From assembly GCF_042685265.1 (NCBI RefSeq), contig NZ_JBHUMX010000045.1: DNA of 64,000 nt; one strand, 5' to 3'. The position numbers and the translations under genes were made by a program. Shown here piece after piece: positions 43,013 through 51,877 of this stretch (position 1 is the stretch's first letter; every line of letters begins with the position of its first letter). Origin of the DNA: Oceanobacillus_B kapialis (lineage in GTDB: Bacteria; Bacillota; Bacilli; Bacillales; Amphibacillaceae). The notes beneath the pieces were generated by a model. The model saw nothing but the letters and a program-made list of their open reading frames with translations, was not told the origin of the DNA and ran no database searches.

Positions 43013-45097
43013 TTCGTTCTCTTCTTGATCACTTTCTTCGTCATTACCATCTTTCATGTCAAAATACGCATCGAGTATTCTGGAGCCGATCATATGTTGG
43101 ATTTGATGCTGCTCGGTAACTATTCCTGTGTTCGGAGCAATTACCGCAAACGCTACTTCTGGGTCATCATATGGCGCGTATCCAACCAGGGAAAGATTCT
43201 CTGTATAAACTAACTCGCCATTTTCTACGACTGAACTCTCGGCCGTACCTGTTTTTGCTGCAGGCATATAATCCTTATCAGCTAGATATTTGCTAGCTGT
43301 TCCATTTGTTGCTACTTGACGAAAACCTTGTTGTACTCGTTTAATAAAGGATTCATCCATCTCTATCTTATTTAATACTTCAGTATCAACACTGCGATAA
43401 ACAGAACCTAATTGTTCATCAGACTTACCCGGCTCACGGATTTCTTTTAGAAAATGTGGACGAACTCGGTAACCATCATTGGCAATTGTGGATACATATT
43501 GGGCCATTTGCATCGCTGTAAACGAGTCATACTGACCGATCGCAAAGTCCATTAATAAACCTGGAGAATTCCCAGACTCCCCGATGTACCCAACACTTTC
43601 ATATGGATAATCAATTCCAGTCTTAACTCCTAAGCCGAATTGCTGGAAGTAATTACGCATTTGTTGCCATGCAGCTGTGTCAAATGACGCTTTGCTTCCA
43701 TTCGGGAAAGGGTACCTGTGCTCCCCACCCATTTTCAAGGCTATATAGAACATGTATACGTTGGAAGACTTTTCGAGGGCTTCAATGTCATTAGGACTCC
43801 CTAAGCTATTACTATAGGAACTCTTCTCTTCTCCGGTTCCAATTTTGATCGGACTATCTTTAAACCGTTGCCCAGGAGATATAACCCCTGAGTCAAGACC
43901 AGCTAAAACAGTTGCACCTTTCACCGTCGATCCCGGCAAATTCGCATTATACAACGTACGGTGTTCAGCATTCGTATATTCTTTATCCTTTTTATCATAA
44001 GCTTGCCCACTGGCAGCCAATATTTCGCCAGTTTTCGGATTCATCACAACTGCTATAGCATCCTCCATAAATCTATTTGCATAAGGATGTTTACTTTTTG
44101 CAGCCTTCAGTTCTTCTCGGACAATTTGGTCAACTTTTTCCTGAAATTCCATATCGACAGTTAAGACGAGGTCTTTTCCTCTTTTACCTTCTACGACTGT
44201 TTCAGAATCAATGACCCGGCCTGATTTGGTTGTCGTATATTGAATTTGTTCTTTTCTGCCACGAAGTACTTCCTCATAGTATTCTTCCAGTCCACTTCTA
44301 CCGACACGGTCATTTCTGCTATAACCTCTTGTCATGTAATAGTCTTCACTGTCAGCTGGAATCCCTTGCTCCTGAGAAGTAATGGAGCCAAGCAAGCTTT
44401 TAAACGTGTCTTTATATGGGTATTCTCTATCCCAATCGGTTGTGGCATTAATTCCTGGAAGTACGTCTAGGTGTTCCGCAACTTTAGCGTATTCCTCTGC
44501 TGTCACATTCTCATTTTTTACAATTTGCGGTGTTAACGAATATGCCTTATCAAGTTCTTTTTTTATCGCGATTACCTCTAGCTGTTGCTTTGAAAAATCA
44601 TTTAATTGATTTTCAGGAATTCGCTCTAACACTGTATTATAATAATCTGAATTGCTAAGTTCCTCAGCTTCTTTATCCGAAACTCGTGCTTCGGCATCTT
44701 CTGTGTCTTTTAAATAGACATATTCTTGTCTATTTCTTTCTGTTATCCCATCAAGATATTCTTCACTATCCATGGAAATAAATGTAGCAAGTTTTTCAGC
44801 TACCTTGAGCCTATCTTCAGCCTGCGTACCTTTGGCTGGTGTATACGTAATCGAGTAGAGTGGCTTATTATCAACCACCACATTGTGATTACTGTCATAA
44901 ATTTTCCCCCGTGGTACAGGAATTTTCGTTGTATCTTGAATCGTTCTGTCAATTTCCTCTTGGAACGCTTCTCCATTAAGTATCTGAACCACACCAAGCT
45001 GCATAATCAACATTGAAAACATCAGAAACACGACAAAGAACAATATGTTAATCCGGAAAGGAAGCTGTCCTTTCTTCCTTCTCTTCTTTTTACCCAT
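43010..45097 (-). CDS. pbpA: Penicillin-binding protein, class B transpeptidase (PbpA/PBP2A type)
   Basis: 695 residues. One membrane helix (about 15-35), an N-terminal dimerisation/pedestal domain and a C-terminal transpeptidase. Active-site SxxK is LPGSTVKGATV (near residue 392), SxN is KSSNVYM near 442, and KTG is PAAKTGTAESS near 620. In B. subtilis pbpA acts with pbpH in elongation. No PASTA domain. Located between yqgE and phoU. The C-terminus is acidic. Confidence 0.94.
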   Translation of the reverse strand: MGKKKRRKKGQLPFRINILFFVVFLMFSMLIMQLGVVQILNGEAFQEEIDRTIQDTTKIPVPRGKIYDSNHNVVVDNKPLYSITYTPAKGTQAEDRLKVAEKLATFISMDSEEYLDGITERNRQEYVYLKDTEDAEARVSDKEAEELSNSDYYNTVLERIPENQLNDFSKQQLEVIAIKKELDKAYSLTPQIVKNENVTAEEYAKVAEHLDVLPGINATTDWDREYPYKDTFKSLLGSITSQEQGIPADSEDYYMTRGYSRNDRVGRSGLEEYYEEVLRGRKEQIQYTTTKSGRVIDSETVVEGKRGKDLVLTVDMEFQEKVDQIVREELKAAKSKHPYANRFMEDAIAVVMNPKTGEILAASGQAYDKKDKEYTNAEHRTLYNANLPGSTVKGATVLAGLDSGVISPGQRFKDSPIKIGTGEEKSSYSNSLGSPNDIEALEKSSNVYMFYIALKMGGEHRYPFPNGSKASFDTAAWQQMRNYFQQFGLGVKTGIDYPYESVGYIGESGNSPGLLMDFAIGQYDSFTAMQMAQYVSTIANDGYRVRPHFLKEIREPGKSDEQLGSVYRSVDTEVLNKIEMDESFIKRVQQGFRQVATNGTASKYLADKDYMPAAKTGTAESSVVENGELVYTENLSLVGYAPYDDPEVAFAVIAPNTGIVTEQHQIQHMIGSRILDAYFDMKDGNDEESDQEENE

Positions 45098-45168
45098 GGA
45101 TCCTCCCCCATATTTAAAATAATTATCTCTTTATATTATAACACGTCTCCTTCTATATTCTAAGTGGT

Positions 45169-46440
45169 CTATCGGTTTTTTTCATCTGTTAATTGCTCTT
45201 TTATTAAAACCTCTTTCTTCTGTTTCGTTCCGAGATAAATATTTTTAATAAATAAATATATAAACAAGTGACCGCTTCCTAGAACAATTAAGAGAATAGG
45301 AATAACCTGTTTTGCTGGAAATAGAAAGACAGCTGCCAGAAATAGTACAATCGCTCCAACTCTTCCAAGATTAACGAAAAGCTCGCGAACAACAATATAC
45401 TCTACTCGCATTTCCTTTGCCTTCCATGCTTTCCCTATCACATCATACGTCATGGACACGTATGGCACATTGATAATTGGGTATGCAATACCGATGAAAA
45501 CCGCATAGACAATCAACAGTACATAACTAATATTGAACAAGATGATAAAAGTTGAAAAATAGAGAATTAACCCACCGAGCAAAATCGCTTTCTTTCGTAA
45601 TTCCCTTTTAATAAACTTCGTGGCTATAAAGTAAAACAAAAATGATAAGCCTGACAAGACAAGATTAAACATACCGAGGGAGAATTCACTTTGGGTGATT
45701 AAAAACACCCATATAGAAATAACAAAAGCAAATATTCCCTCTCTTAATCCCTGAAAGATATGTGCATGCAAAATCCGTCGCCAATTTTTATTGTGATTTC
45801 TTTCTTGTAAGATACGTTTAAAATAGAAGCTACCTTCTGCTCTTCTCCTATTAAGGAAAAAACTGCAGGCAACTGCTAAAATGAATAAGATAAAAGATAT
45901 GGAGAAGATGGCAGTATACCCTATATTCGCTTCCATTCGTGCAATGATTATCCCGGCCAGTAAAGGACCAATCATACCACCAAAGGACTGTAAAACTCCA
46001 AGAAAGCCATTAAAGAAATCGCGTGTTTCCGGCTCTGTAATTTCAAAGGTTAGCACATTAAAGGCAAGCCAGTAAAAACCATATCCAATCCCGAGAAGAC
46101 TCCCTAATAAAAAGTTATAGGTGGAAGCTTTCTCCCCAATTAGCAAAACACATAGAAAGAAAATGGAAAGAAAGATGACTCCAAAACGTAAGACAATCAC
46201 CCTATCCACTTTCTTAGCAAGCTTCCCAGCCAGTATAAATGCAGCAGGCTGAAACAAGTAAATAGCTAAATTGTAAATGGCAATGGTGACATAATCACCT
46301 GACTGTTTCCATAGGTAGATGTTAACAAAAGTATTAGACAAAAATATCCCTAACGAATATAATCCCCCAATAACAAGTAGAAATAGTAAATCCTTATTTA
46401 TATCTATTTTCCCTTGGTAAAACTGCATACTCTTTCGCAT
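45169..46440 (-). CDS. yqgE: Major facilitator superfamily transporter (YqgE)
   Basis: 423 residues, 12 membrane helices predicted, with a split between residues 190 and 215. No substrate motif stands out. Homologue of YqgE, which lies between pbpA and sodA in B. subtilis. Start follows GAAGGAG at eight bases. Confidence 0.85.
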   Translation of the reverse strand: MRKSMQFYQGKIDINKDLLFLLVIGGLYSLGIFLSNTFVNIYLWKQSGDYVTIAIYNLAIYLFQPAAFILAGKLAKKVDRVIVLRFGVIFLSIFFLCVLLIGEKASTYNFLLGSLLGIGYGFYWLAFNVLTFEITEPETRDFFNGFLGVLQSFGGMIGPLLAGIIIARMEANIGYTAIFSISFILFILAVACSFFLNRRRAEGSFYFKRILQERNHNKNWRRILHAHIFQGLREGIFAFVISIWVFLITQSEFSLGMFNLVLSGLSFLFYFIATKFIKRELRKKAILLGGLILYFSTFIILFNISYVLLIVYAVFIGIAYPIINVPYVSMTYDVIGKAWKAKEMRVEYIVVRELFVNLGRVGAIVLFLAAVFLFPAKQVIPILLIVLGSGHLFIYLFIKNIYLGTKQKKEVLIKEQLTDEKNR

Positions 46441-46515
46441 GAATCATACTCCTTCATGAATCCTTACTTAGTTTGAACAGAAGTATTAGAGATATGCAGT
46501 TAGCTTTTTAAACCA

Positions 46516-46556
46516 AATGAAAAGAGCGCATGGACTTATACCATACGCTCTTTTTC
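46516..46556 (-). terminator. Intrinsic terminator of sodA
   Basis: AAAGAGCGTATGG pairs with CCATGCGCTCTTT around TATAAGT; on the minus strand TTTCATTT follows. Confidence 0.85.
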
Positions 46557-46570
46557 TAAATTCACGCTAA

Positions 46571-47182
46571 TTATTTTGCTTCGTTATAATTTTTAGTAAC
46601 TTGATCCCAGTTTACTACATTCCAGAAAGCAGAAATGTAATCTGGGCGTTTGTTTTGATACTTCAAGTAGTAAGCATGCTCCCAAACATCAAGGCCTAAT
46701 AAAGGTGTTTTACCATCCATAAGAGGCGTGTCTTGGTTTGGTGTGCTTGTTACTTCTAGTTCTCCATTGTTAAGCACTAGCCAAGCCCAGCCAGAACCAA
46801 AGCGAGTTGTTGCAGCATTTGCGAATTCCTCTTTGAATTTATCAAAGCTGCCAAATTTGCTGTTGATTTTGTCTGCAAGCTCCCCAGTAGGTTCGCCACC
46901 ACCGTTTGGTGATAGAACATTCCAGAAAAGCGTGTGGTTGGCATGTCCGCCACCATTGTTGCGCACAGCAGTACGTGCACTTTCTGGTACAGCTTCTAAA
47001 TTGCTTAGAAGTTCTTCTAGAGATTTGTTTTGAAGGTCTGCATGCCCTTCTAATGCGCCGTTAAGCTTCGTAACATAAGTGTTATGATGCTTTGTGTGGT
47101 GAATGTTCATTGTTTCTTTGTCGATAGTAGGTTCTAGAGCATCGTATGCATATGGTAGTTCTGGTAATTCAAATTTTGCCAT
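46571..47182 (-). CDS. sodA: Manganese superoxide dismutase
   Basis: 203 residues. Metal ligands are His27 in IHHTKHHNTYV, His82 in GGGHANHTLFW, and Asp165/His169 in DVWEHAYYLKYQNKRPDY. Glycine-rich GGG-type residues around His82 and the Gln-bearing loop match Mn- rather than Fe-type enzymes. Dismutes superoxide in the cytoplasm. Start follows GAGGAGG. Confidence 0.96.
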   Translation of the reverse strand: MAKFELPELPYAYDALEPTIDKETMNIHHTKHHNTYVTKLNGALEGHADLQNKSLEELLSNLEAVPESARTAVRNNGGGHANHTLFWNVLSPNGGGEPTGELADKINSKFGSFDKFKEEFANAATTRFGSGWAWLVLNNGELEVTSTPNQDTPLMDGKTPLLGLDVWEHAYYLKYQNKRPDYISAFWNVVNWDQVTKNYNEAK

Positions 47183-47340
47183 GTTAATGTTCCTCCTCTA
47201 ATAAATAATTTTTATTAAAAGGAATGTATCCACCCTTTATGGAAAGAGTATCAAAGCATACTTGTAGTTGCAACTAATATGCATGTTATCCGTTTCTTGC
47301 ATTAGAAGAGAGTAAAACACAAGTAGTAAAATTATTAAAC

Positions 47341-47367
47341 ACAAAAAAAACAGGCCAACGCCTGTAC
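47341..47367 (-). terminator. Terminator of the tRNA cluster
   Basis: Minus strand: ACAGGCGTTGGCCTGT hairpin followed by TTTTTTTTG, 12 bases after the tRNA-Phe CCA. Confidence 0.88.
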
Positions 47368-47378
47368 ATGAAGTTTAA

Positions 47379-47454
47379 TGGTGGCTCGGGACGGAATCGA
47401 ACCGCCGACACAGGGATTTTCAGTCCCTTGCTCTACCGACTGAGCTACCGAGCC
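47379..47454 (-). tRNA. tRNA-Phe (GAA)
   Basis: 76 nt with encoded CCA (47379-47381). Acceptor stem GGCTCGG pairs with CCGAGCC, anticodon GAA at 47419-47421 in a normal stem-loop, T loop GGTTCGATTCC. Last gene of the cluster. Confidence 0.96.
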
Positions 47455-47815
47455 ATTATTAAGTATATTATTGTAGTGCTTCCTTCAGTTTATGAAGTTT
47501 TGATGTCTTGCTTCGTCGTTCTTGTGCTCGTCGTGTTGCATGGTGTATCTGGGATGCCGCACTCCTCGCAAGCCTGCACTTGGCAGTTTTTCGATGTTGC
47601 TTGCGCCTTGCTCTACCGACTGAGCTACCGAGCCATTATTAAGTATATTATTGTAGTGCTTCCTTCAGTTTATGAAGTTTTGATGTCTTGCTTCGTCGTT
47701 CTTGTGCTCGTCGTGTTGCATGGTGTGTCTGGGATGCCGCACTCCTCGCAAGCCTGCACATGGTAGTTTTTCGATGATGCTTCCGGCTTGCTCTACCGAC
47801 TTAGGTACCGAGCAT
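47431..47815 (-). repeat. 180-bp tandem duplication carrying the 5' part of tRNA-Phe
   Basis: Units at 47431-47610 and 47611-47790 are 180 bp each and differ at about six positions; a third, more diverged, partial copy follows to about 47815. Each unit contains the first part of tRNA-Phe (acceptor 5' strand plus D arm, GGCTCGGTAGCTCAG). Only the copy at 47379-47454 continues into a whole tRNA. The other 150 bases of the unit have no gene; they contain CTTCA/TGAAG and GACGA repeats. An open frame across the region is an artefact of 180 being a multiple of three. Confidence 0.9.
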
Positions 47816-47824
47816 GAATATGTA

Positions 47825-47917
47825 TGGAGGAGGTAGAGGGATTCGAACCCCCGCGCGGTTTGACCCGCCTGTCGGTTTTCAAGACCGATCCCTTCAGCCA
47901 GACTTGGGTATACCTCC
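47825..47917 (-). tRNA. tRNA-Ser (TGA)
   Basis: 93 nt with a long variable arm and encoded CCA (47825-47827). Acceptor stem GGAGGTA pairs with TACCTCC; anticodon TGA at 47879-47881. The discriminator base is T (47828) rather than the usual G of bacterial serine tRNAs, and the variable arm is one base shorter than the B. subtilis sequence I recall. Otherwise intact. Confidence 0.92.
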
Positions 47918-47927
47918 GAGTTTTTAA

Positions 47928-48004
47928 TGGTGGACCCTGCAGGACTCGAACCTGCGACCGATCGGTTATGAGCCGATAGCTCTAACCAACTGAGCTAAGG
48001 GTCC
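47928..48004 (-). tRNA. tRNA with CAT anticodon, probably tRNA-Ile2 (lysidine type)
   Basis: 77 nt with encoded CCA. Acceptor stem GGACCCT, anticodon CAT at 47968-47970. The acceptor and anticodon stems resemble the tRNA-Ile2 whose C34 is changed to lysidine by TilS. It has none of the initiator features (no 1-72 mismatch, no GGG/CCC anticodon stem). Elongator Met is the alternative. Confidence 0.85.
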
Positions 48005-48020
48005 TTTATATTTTCTTTTA

Positions 48021-48097
48021 TGGGGCGACCGGTGGGGATCGAACCCACGAGTGCCGGAGCCACAATCCGGTGCGTTAACCACTTCGCCACGACCGCC
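48021..48097 (-). tRNA. tRNA-His (GTG)
   Basis: 77 nt counting the extra 5' G (G-1), encoded here and paired with C73. Anticodon GTG at 48061-48063. CCA is encoded (48021-48023). Confidence 0.95.
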
Positions 48098-48112
48098 ATA
48101 ACATTATATAAT

Positions 48113-48189
48113 TGGTGGCGGCGGAGGGGATCGAACCCCCGACCTCACGGGTATGAACCGTACGCTCTCGCCAGCTGAGCTACACCGCC
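48113..48189 (-). tRNA. tRNA-Met (CAT), elongator
   Basis: 77 nt with encoded CCA. Starts GGCGGTGTAGCTCAGC, anticodon CAT at 48153-48155, matching the elongator Met tRNA of Bacillus as I recall it. First gene of the cluster. Confidence 0.9.
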
Positions 48190-48265
48190 ATGTTTATTAC
48201 CGTCTGCATATTAAACCCTGTTCGCTTGCCAAATTGTGTTACGCTTTGTTTCAGCGACAAGATAT

Positions 48266-48294
48266 AATTTACCACGTTCGACAAAAACTGTCAA
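48266..48294 (-). promoter_or_regulatory. SigA promoter of the tRNA cluster
   Basis: Minus strand: perfect TTGACA (48289-48294), 17-base spacer, TAAATT (48266-48271). It is about 75 bases upstream of the tRNA-Met gene. Confidence 0.7.
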
Positions 48295-48471
48295 TGATTT
48301 TTTAAAAGAAAATTAATGTTTCTTTACAATCTATGTATGCGGCCTTTGGAAACGACAATATATAATATATCACTTTCATATCCTTATTTCAATAAGAATT
48401 TTATATTTTTAGTAAAACCCCCGATGATTAGGAAGTATACGGCTTGATTGAAGGAGTAAGAGCACAAAATA

Positions 48472-48506
48472 AAAAGAGGGAGAGCCATATATGGCCCTCC
48501 TCCTAT
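48472..48506 (-). terminator. Terminator of the Na/Pi transporter gene
   Basis: Minus strand: GGAGGAGGGCCAT pairs with ATGGCTCTCCCTC (small bulge), followed by TTTTTATTTTG. Overlaps the stop codon. Confidence 0.8.
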
Positions 48507-50131
48507 TCTTCACCTAACTCTTCTTCTGCAATATTTACCGCGTGATCTCCAATCCGTTCTAGATTGCTTATAATATCTACAAAAACAATCCCTGCAGACC
48601 CGCTACAAAGTCCTTCGTTCATGCGAATAATATGTTTTTTCCTAAAGCTACGTTCCATCTTATCTATTTCGTCTTCTTTTTGCACAACAGCTAATGCTTC
48701 TTCCCGATCAGATTTATCAAGCGCACGAATAGCTTGTTTTACCGTATCGATGGTAAGGTCAAACATCTCATTAAGATCCTCATTCGCTTTATCTGTAAGG
48801 TTTACCTTATTTGAGATTTTATAATCAATTAATTCAATAATGTTTTCGAAATGATCGCCTATCCGTTCAATATCACGGACTGCATTCATTAAGCCAGTAT
48901 GTTTGCCACTCTCTATTTCTGTTAGAGAACCAGCTGAAATGTTAACTAAATAATCGGTTATCTTCGTATCGAGATTATTAAGCGCACCTTCTACCTGCAT
49001 TGCTATTTCCGAATGCTTAGGTGAGTGGTTGTTTAAATAAAGATTTGTTTCTTCAAGACCTTGATACGCATACTCTCCCATACGAATAATCTCCGCTTTA
49101 GCTTGATCTAAGGCTAGGGTAGAAGATTGTTGAATAAAAATTGGGTCAAGATGCTTTGGTTTATACTCAACTACCGTATCTTCACCAGGAATGATTTTCG
49201 TTACAAGCCATGCTAACGCACCGATAAATGGAAATTGAATAATGGTATTCGTTAAGTTAAAGGTACCGTGTGCAAAGGCGATTGTCATTTCTTCATTCAA
49301 GTCAAACTGCCCTTGTAAATAAGCTATAAATTGGGTGAAGAACCCGAGAAATACAATAAATATGGTAGCCCCAACAAGGTTAAAGATAACGTGTGTATAT
49401 GCAGCACGTTTAGCTGCTACAGAGGCACCAATCGATGCGAGGACCGCTGTAATAGTCGTACCTAGGTTGTCCCCGAATAATACAGGTATTGCTGCTTTAA
49501 GCTCTATTGCACCCTCAGCAAATAGACCTTGGAGAATACCAATCGTTGCACTTGAGCTTTGAACAATCAACGTAAACACGGTTCCAATTACTACCCCAAG
49601 TATTGGGCTTTCACTCATATTTACAGTAAGTTGCTGGAATGAATCTAAAGTTCTAAGTGGTGACATTCCACTACTCATTAATTCCAGGCCAAAAAATAGT
49701 GCACCAAAACCAAATACAGTTTGACCGACTGCATTAACGAGCGTGTTTTTAAAGAAGAATAGCAAGAAACAACCTATCGCTATAATCGGAAGAGCATATT
49801 CACCAATATCAATCCCAATAATGAATGCTGTAACAGTCGTTCCAATATTCGCTCCCATAATAACGCCAATTGCTTGTCTGAATGTCATAAATCCTGCATT
49901 AACTAAACCTACCGTTAAAACTGTCGTACCTGAACTACTCTGGATCAGGATTGTTACAATAATACCGGCTAATACTCCCATAAAAGGATTGCTCGTAAAC
50001 TTATCAAGTATGTTTCTTAGTCGATCACCTGCTGATTTTTGTAGTCCTTCTCCCATGTATTTTATACCAAGTAGAAAGATCCCTAACCCGCCGATAAACT
50101 CAAATATCAATGTTTGCAGATCTATTTCCAA
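48503..50131 (-). CDS. Na+/phosphate cotransporter with C-terminal PhoU-like domain (NptA/YqeW type)
   Basis: 542 residues. Two inverted repeats carry the QSSS motifs of the SLC34-like family: ILIQSSSGTTVLTVGLVNAG (near 60-80) and LIVQSSSATIGILQGL (near 188-203). The last 200 residues are PhoU-like helices with AVRDIERIGDHFENI and ISNLERIGDHAVNIAEE. It imports phosphate with sodium; the PhoU domain may sense or gate. B. subtilis YqeW is the nearest relative I know; NptA could also be used as a name. Confidence 0.9.
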   Translation of the reverse strand: MEIDLQTLIFEFIGGLGIFLLGIKYMGEGLQKSAGDRLRNILDKFTSNPFMGVLAGIIVTILIQSSSGTTVLTVGLVNAGFMTFRQAIGVIMGANIGTTVTAFIIGIDIGEYALPIIAIGCFLLFFFKNTLVNAVGQTVFGFGALFFGLELMSSGMSPLRTLDSFQQLTVNMSESPILGVVIGTVFTLIVQSSSATIGILQGLFAEGAIELKAAIPVLFGDNLGTTITAVLASIGASVAAKRAAYTHVIFNLVGATIFIVFLGFFTQFIAYLQGQFDLNEEMTIAFAHGTFNLTNTIIQFPFIGALAWLVTKIIPGEDTVVEYKPKHLDPIFIQQSSTLALDQAKAEIIRMGEYAYQGLEETNLYLNNHSPKHSEIAMQVEGALNNLDTKITDYLVNISAGSLTEIESGKHTGLMNAVRDIERIGDHFENIIELIDYKISNKVNLTDKANEDLNEMFDLTIDTVKQAIRALDKSDREEALAVVQKEDEIDKMERSFRKKHIIRMNEGLCSGSAGIVFVDIISNLERIGDHAVNIAEEELGEE

Positions 50132-50308
50132 TCCTTTTTACCACCCTTCAATCATGTAGAAAATTGTCGCATGCCTAAACTATTATTAATAAATATAAAT
50201 AGTTTGTAAAGGATTTACTTACAAATTTAACATTAAATTTACAAACTACTTTACTCTACCCTATTATTTAATTCCCTACTCCCCCTGTTCTCATACAGAG
50301 TAAGACAC

Positions 50309-50356
50309 GTAAAAAAATCTTTTACAAAGCCGATTGGCATGTAAAAGATTTTTAGA
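50309..50356 (-). terminator. Intrinsic terminator of the NfeD gene
   Basis: AAAAATCTTTTACA pairs perfectly with TGTAAAAGATTTTT around a loop containing CCAATCGG; T-rich on the minus strand. Confidence 0.88.
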
Positions 50357-50409
50357 TTGCTATCAAAACGATTTAGAATGTGGTTTGTTCTAGAAACACG
50401 CTTACCGAA

Positions 50410-51042
50410 CTATCCTTCTTTCTTTTCCACCAATATTTTCGTCCCATCTACCATCGACACACGTATCAGGGTTCCTTTTGCGATCCATTGTCCGTTAGAA
50501 ACAGCACTATAATCTTTATTGTTAATACGAATTGTCCCTACTGGCCTAAGATCATTTAATGTAACGCCTTCTTGACCAATCAGGGTTGAGTATGTTTCAT
50601 TTATGGAATTATAACCTGCCTCTGTTGAAAGCTGATCCTTTAAGGTGAGCTTGTTCCACATATCTCTTCGCTTAAATACTTTCAAGAATAAAAAAGATGC
50701 GCCGCTTCCAAGTAACACACCAAGCACCGCGTATAAGCCTGATGTTAATTTTGGAGCTGGAAGGGCAACGGCTGTTAACATGGCAGCAAGTCCAATGGTT
50801 GCAAGGGTGCCATCATTCAGCAGCTTACCATCAATAATGATAAGTAATAAACCAATAAAGTAAATAATAAGCATAAGAATAACAGAACCTGTCTCGACGT
50901 ATGCACCGAAATATACAGTAATAAATCCAATTCCTAATAACGCGAATAATCCACGCATATTTACTAATACTTCACCTATTAGAAATAATGTTCCAAACCC
51001 TGTGATAATAATTGCTATCCAATCAAAATTTAATATTTCCAA
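50410..51042 (-). CDS. NfeD-like membrane protein
   Basis: 210 residues. Four to five membrane helices to about 125, then the NfeD OB-fold domain (LIGQEGVTLNDLRPVGTIRIN, AKGTLIRVSMVDGTKILVEKKE). NfeD proteins usually pair with a flotillin (FloA/FloT) or a serine protease; neither is adjacent here. It is divergent from yqfZ. No symbol assigned because both YqeZ-like and YuaF-like members exist. Confidence 0.85.
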   Translation of the reverse strand: MEILNFDWIAIIITGFGTLFLIGEVLVNMRGLFALLGIGFITVYFGAYVETGSVILMLIIYFIGLLLIIIDGKLLNDGTLATIGLAAMLTAVALPAPKLTSGLYAVLGVLLGSGASFLFLKVFKRRDMWNKLTLKDQLSTEAGYNSINETYSTLIGQEGVTLNDLRPVGTIRINNKDYSAVSNGQWIAKGTLIRVSMVDGTKILVEKKEG

Positions 51043-51114
51043 GAGAAATCCTCCTCCCTCTATGTAATCGTACGTATTATCCAGCTAAAAAGTTTCAAAA
51101 AGGGGGTAATAAAT

Positions 51115-51429
51115 ATTTCATTTTCAAGAAAATTTTTGCTCTTTATTTTATGTATATTTCTTATCTTATCTATCTATACAGATATAACGAAAGGAAGTAT
51201 CCAAACTGGACCAAAACACCCTGCGAATATGGAGACTGTGCATTATACGGTACAGCAGATTAAAGTGCAGCAAGGAGATACAGTTATCTCTATTATAGAA
51301 GGTATTAACCCATCTTTAAAGGGGTGGAATGTAGAAGACCTCCTTACTGATTTTAAAGTAATAAACCCTTCTGCAGATCCCTTTAAACTGCACGTTGATC
51401 ACTATTATTATTTTCCAGTTTATGAATAG
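51115..51429 (+). CDS. yqfZ: YqfZ-like membrane-anchored LysM-type protein
   Basis: About 104 residues if started at the ATT at 51115, which lies eight bases after AGGGGG; this gives a positively charged start (SFSRKF) ahead of the hydrophobic anchor (LLFILCIFLILSIY). The first standard start codon in frame, TTG at 51136, has no ribosome site. The C-terminal part (IKVQQGDTVISIIEGINPS ... FPVYE) is the LysM-like region of B. subtilis YqfZ. Sporulation-linked in B. subtilis; exact role unknown. Confidence 0.75.
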   Translation: MSFSRKFLLFILCIFLILSIYTDITKGSIQTGPKHPANMETVHYTVQQIKVQQGDTVISIIEGINPSLKGWNVEDLLTDFKVINPSADPFKLHVDHYYYFPVYE

Positions 51430-51441
51430 ATCGCTTTTTCA

Positions 51442-51469
51442 CGAAAAAAGGGCTGAATAATCAGCCCCA
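51442..51469 (-). terminator. Intrinsic terminator of yqfX
   Basis: Minus strand: GGGCTGATTATTCAGCCC hairpin followed by TTTTTTCG, just after the yqfX stop and yqfZ end. Confidence 0.85.
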
Positions 51470-51478
51470 ACCATTTAT

Positions 51479-51877
51479 CTAGACGAATGGCAGTATAAAC
51501 AACGTGATAGCGATCGAAATAGTTCCGGCCGCAATTGCTATATTACCAAGCGTATCTGCGCCCTTGCTCCTTGACACAAAACCGAATATAATCCCTGCTG
51601 CCCCCATAATAACGGGCCACATAAAGAATGAAATAACCGAAAGTGCAATCCCGATCCATCCATATGTGTAATTCACATCAGATTCCATATCGGAGGTTAC
51701 ATTTGCATCCTCCCTTAAAGAAGCATTATATTCATCTGCAGTCAATTCAGCAGCATATTCTTCGTCTCTCGTGCTATCTGGCTCCACACCTACATAATCT
51801 TGGTTTTTAATATTTTCTCCATGATTTGGTGGCAGTTCCATCTGGTCTTTATCTTGGTAAGATTTAAATTCATCCAT
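51479..51877 (-). CDS. yqfX: DUF4190 domain membrane protein (YqfX-like)
   Basis: 132 residues: acidic, hydrophilic N-terminal half (to about 68) and two C-terminal membrane helices around the DUF4190 motif (GIALSVISFFMWPVIMGAAGIIFGFVSRSKGA). In B. subtilis YqfX is in this region. Function unknown. Preceded by AGGAGG. Confidence 0.78.
   Translation of the reverse strand: MDEFKSYQDKDQMELPPNHGENIKNQDYVGVEPDSTRDEEYAAELTADEYNASLREDANVTSDMESDVNYTYGWIGIALSVISFFMWPVIMGAAGIIFGFVSRSKGADTLGNIAIAAGTISIAITLFILPFV

Noticed and set aside
47368..47766. 132-codon open frame with internal repeats
   Set aside because: It reads across tRNA-Phe and the 180-bp duplication; 180 is divisible by three, which keeps the frame open by chance.
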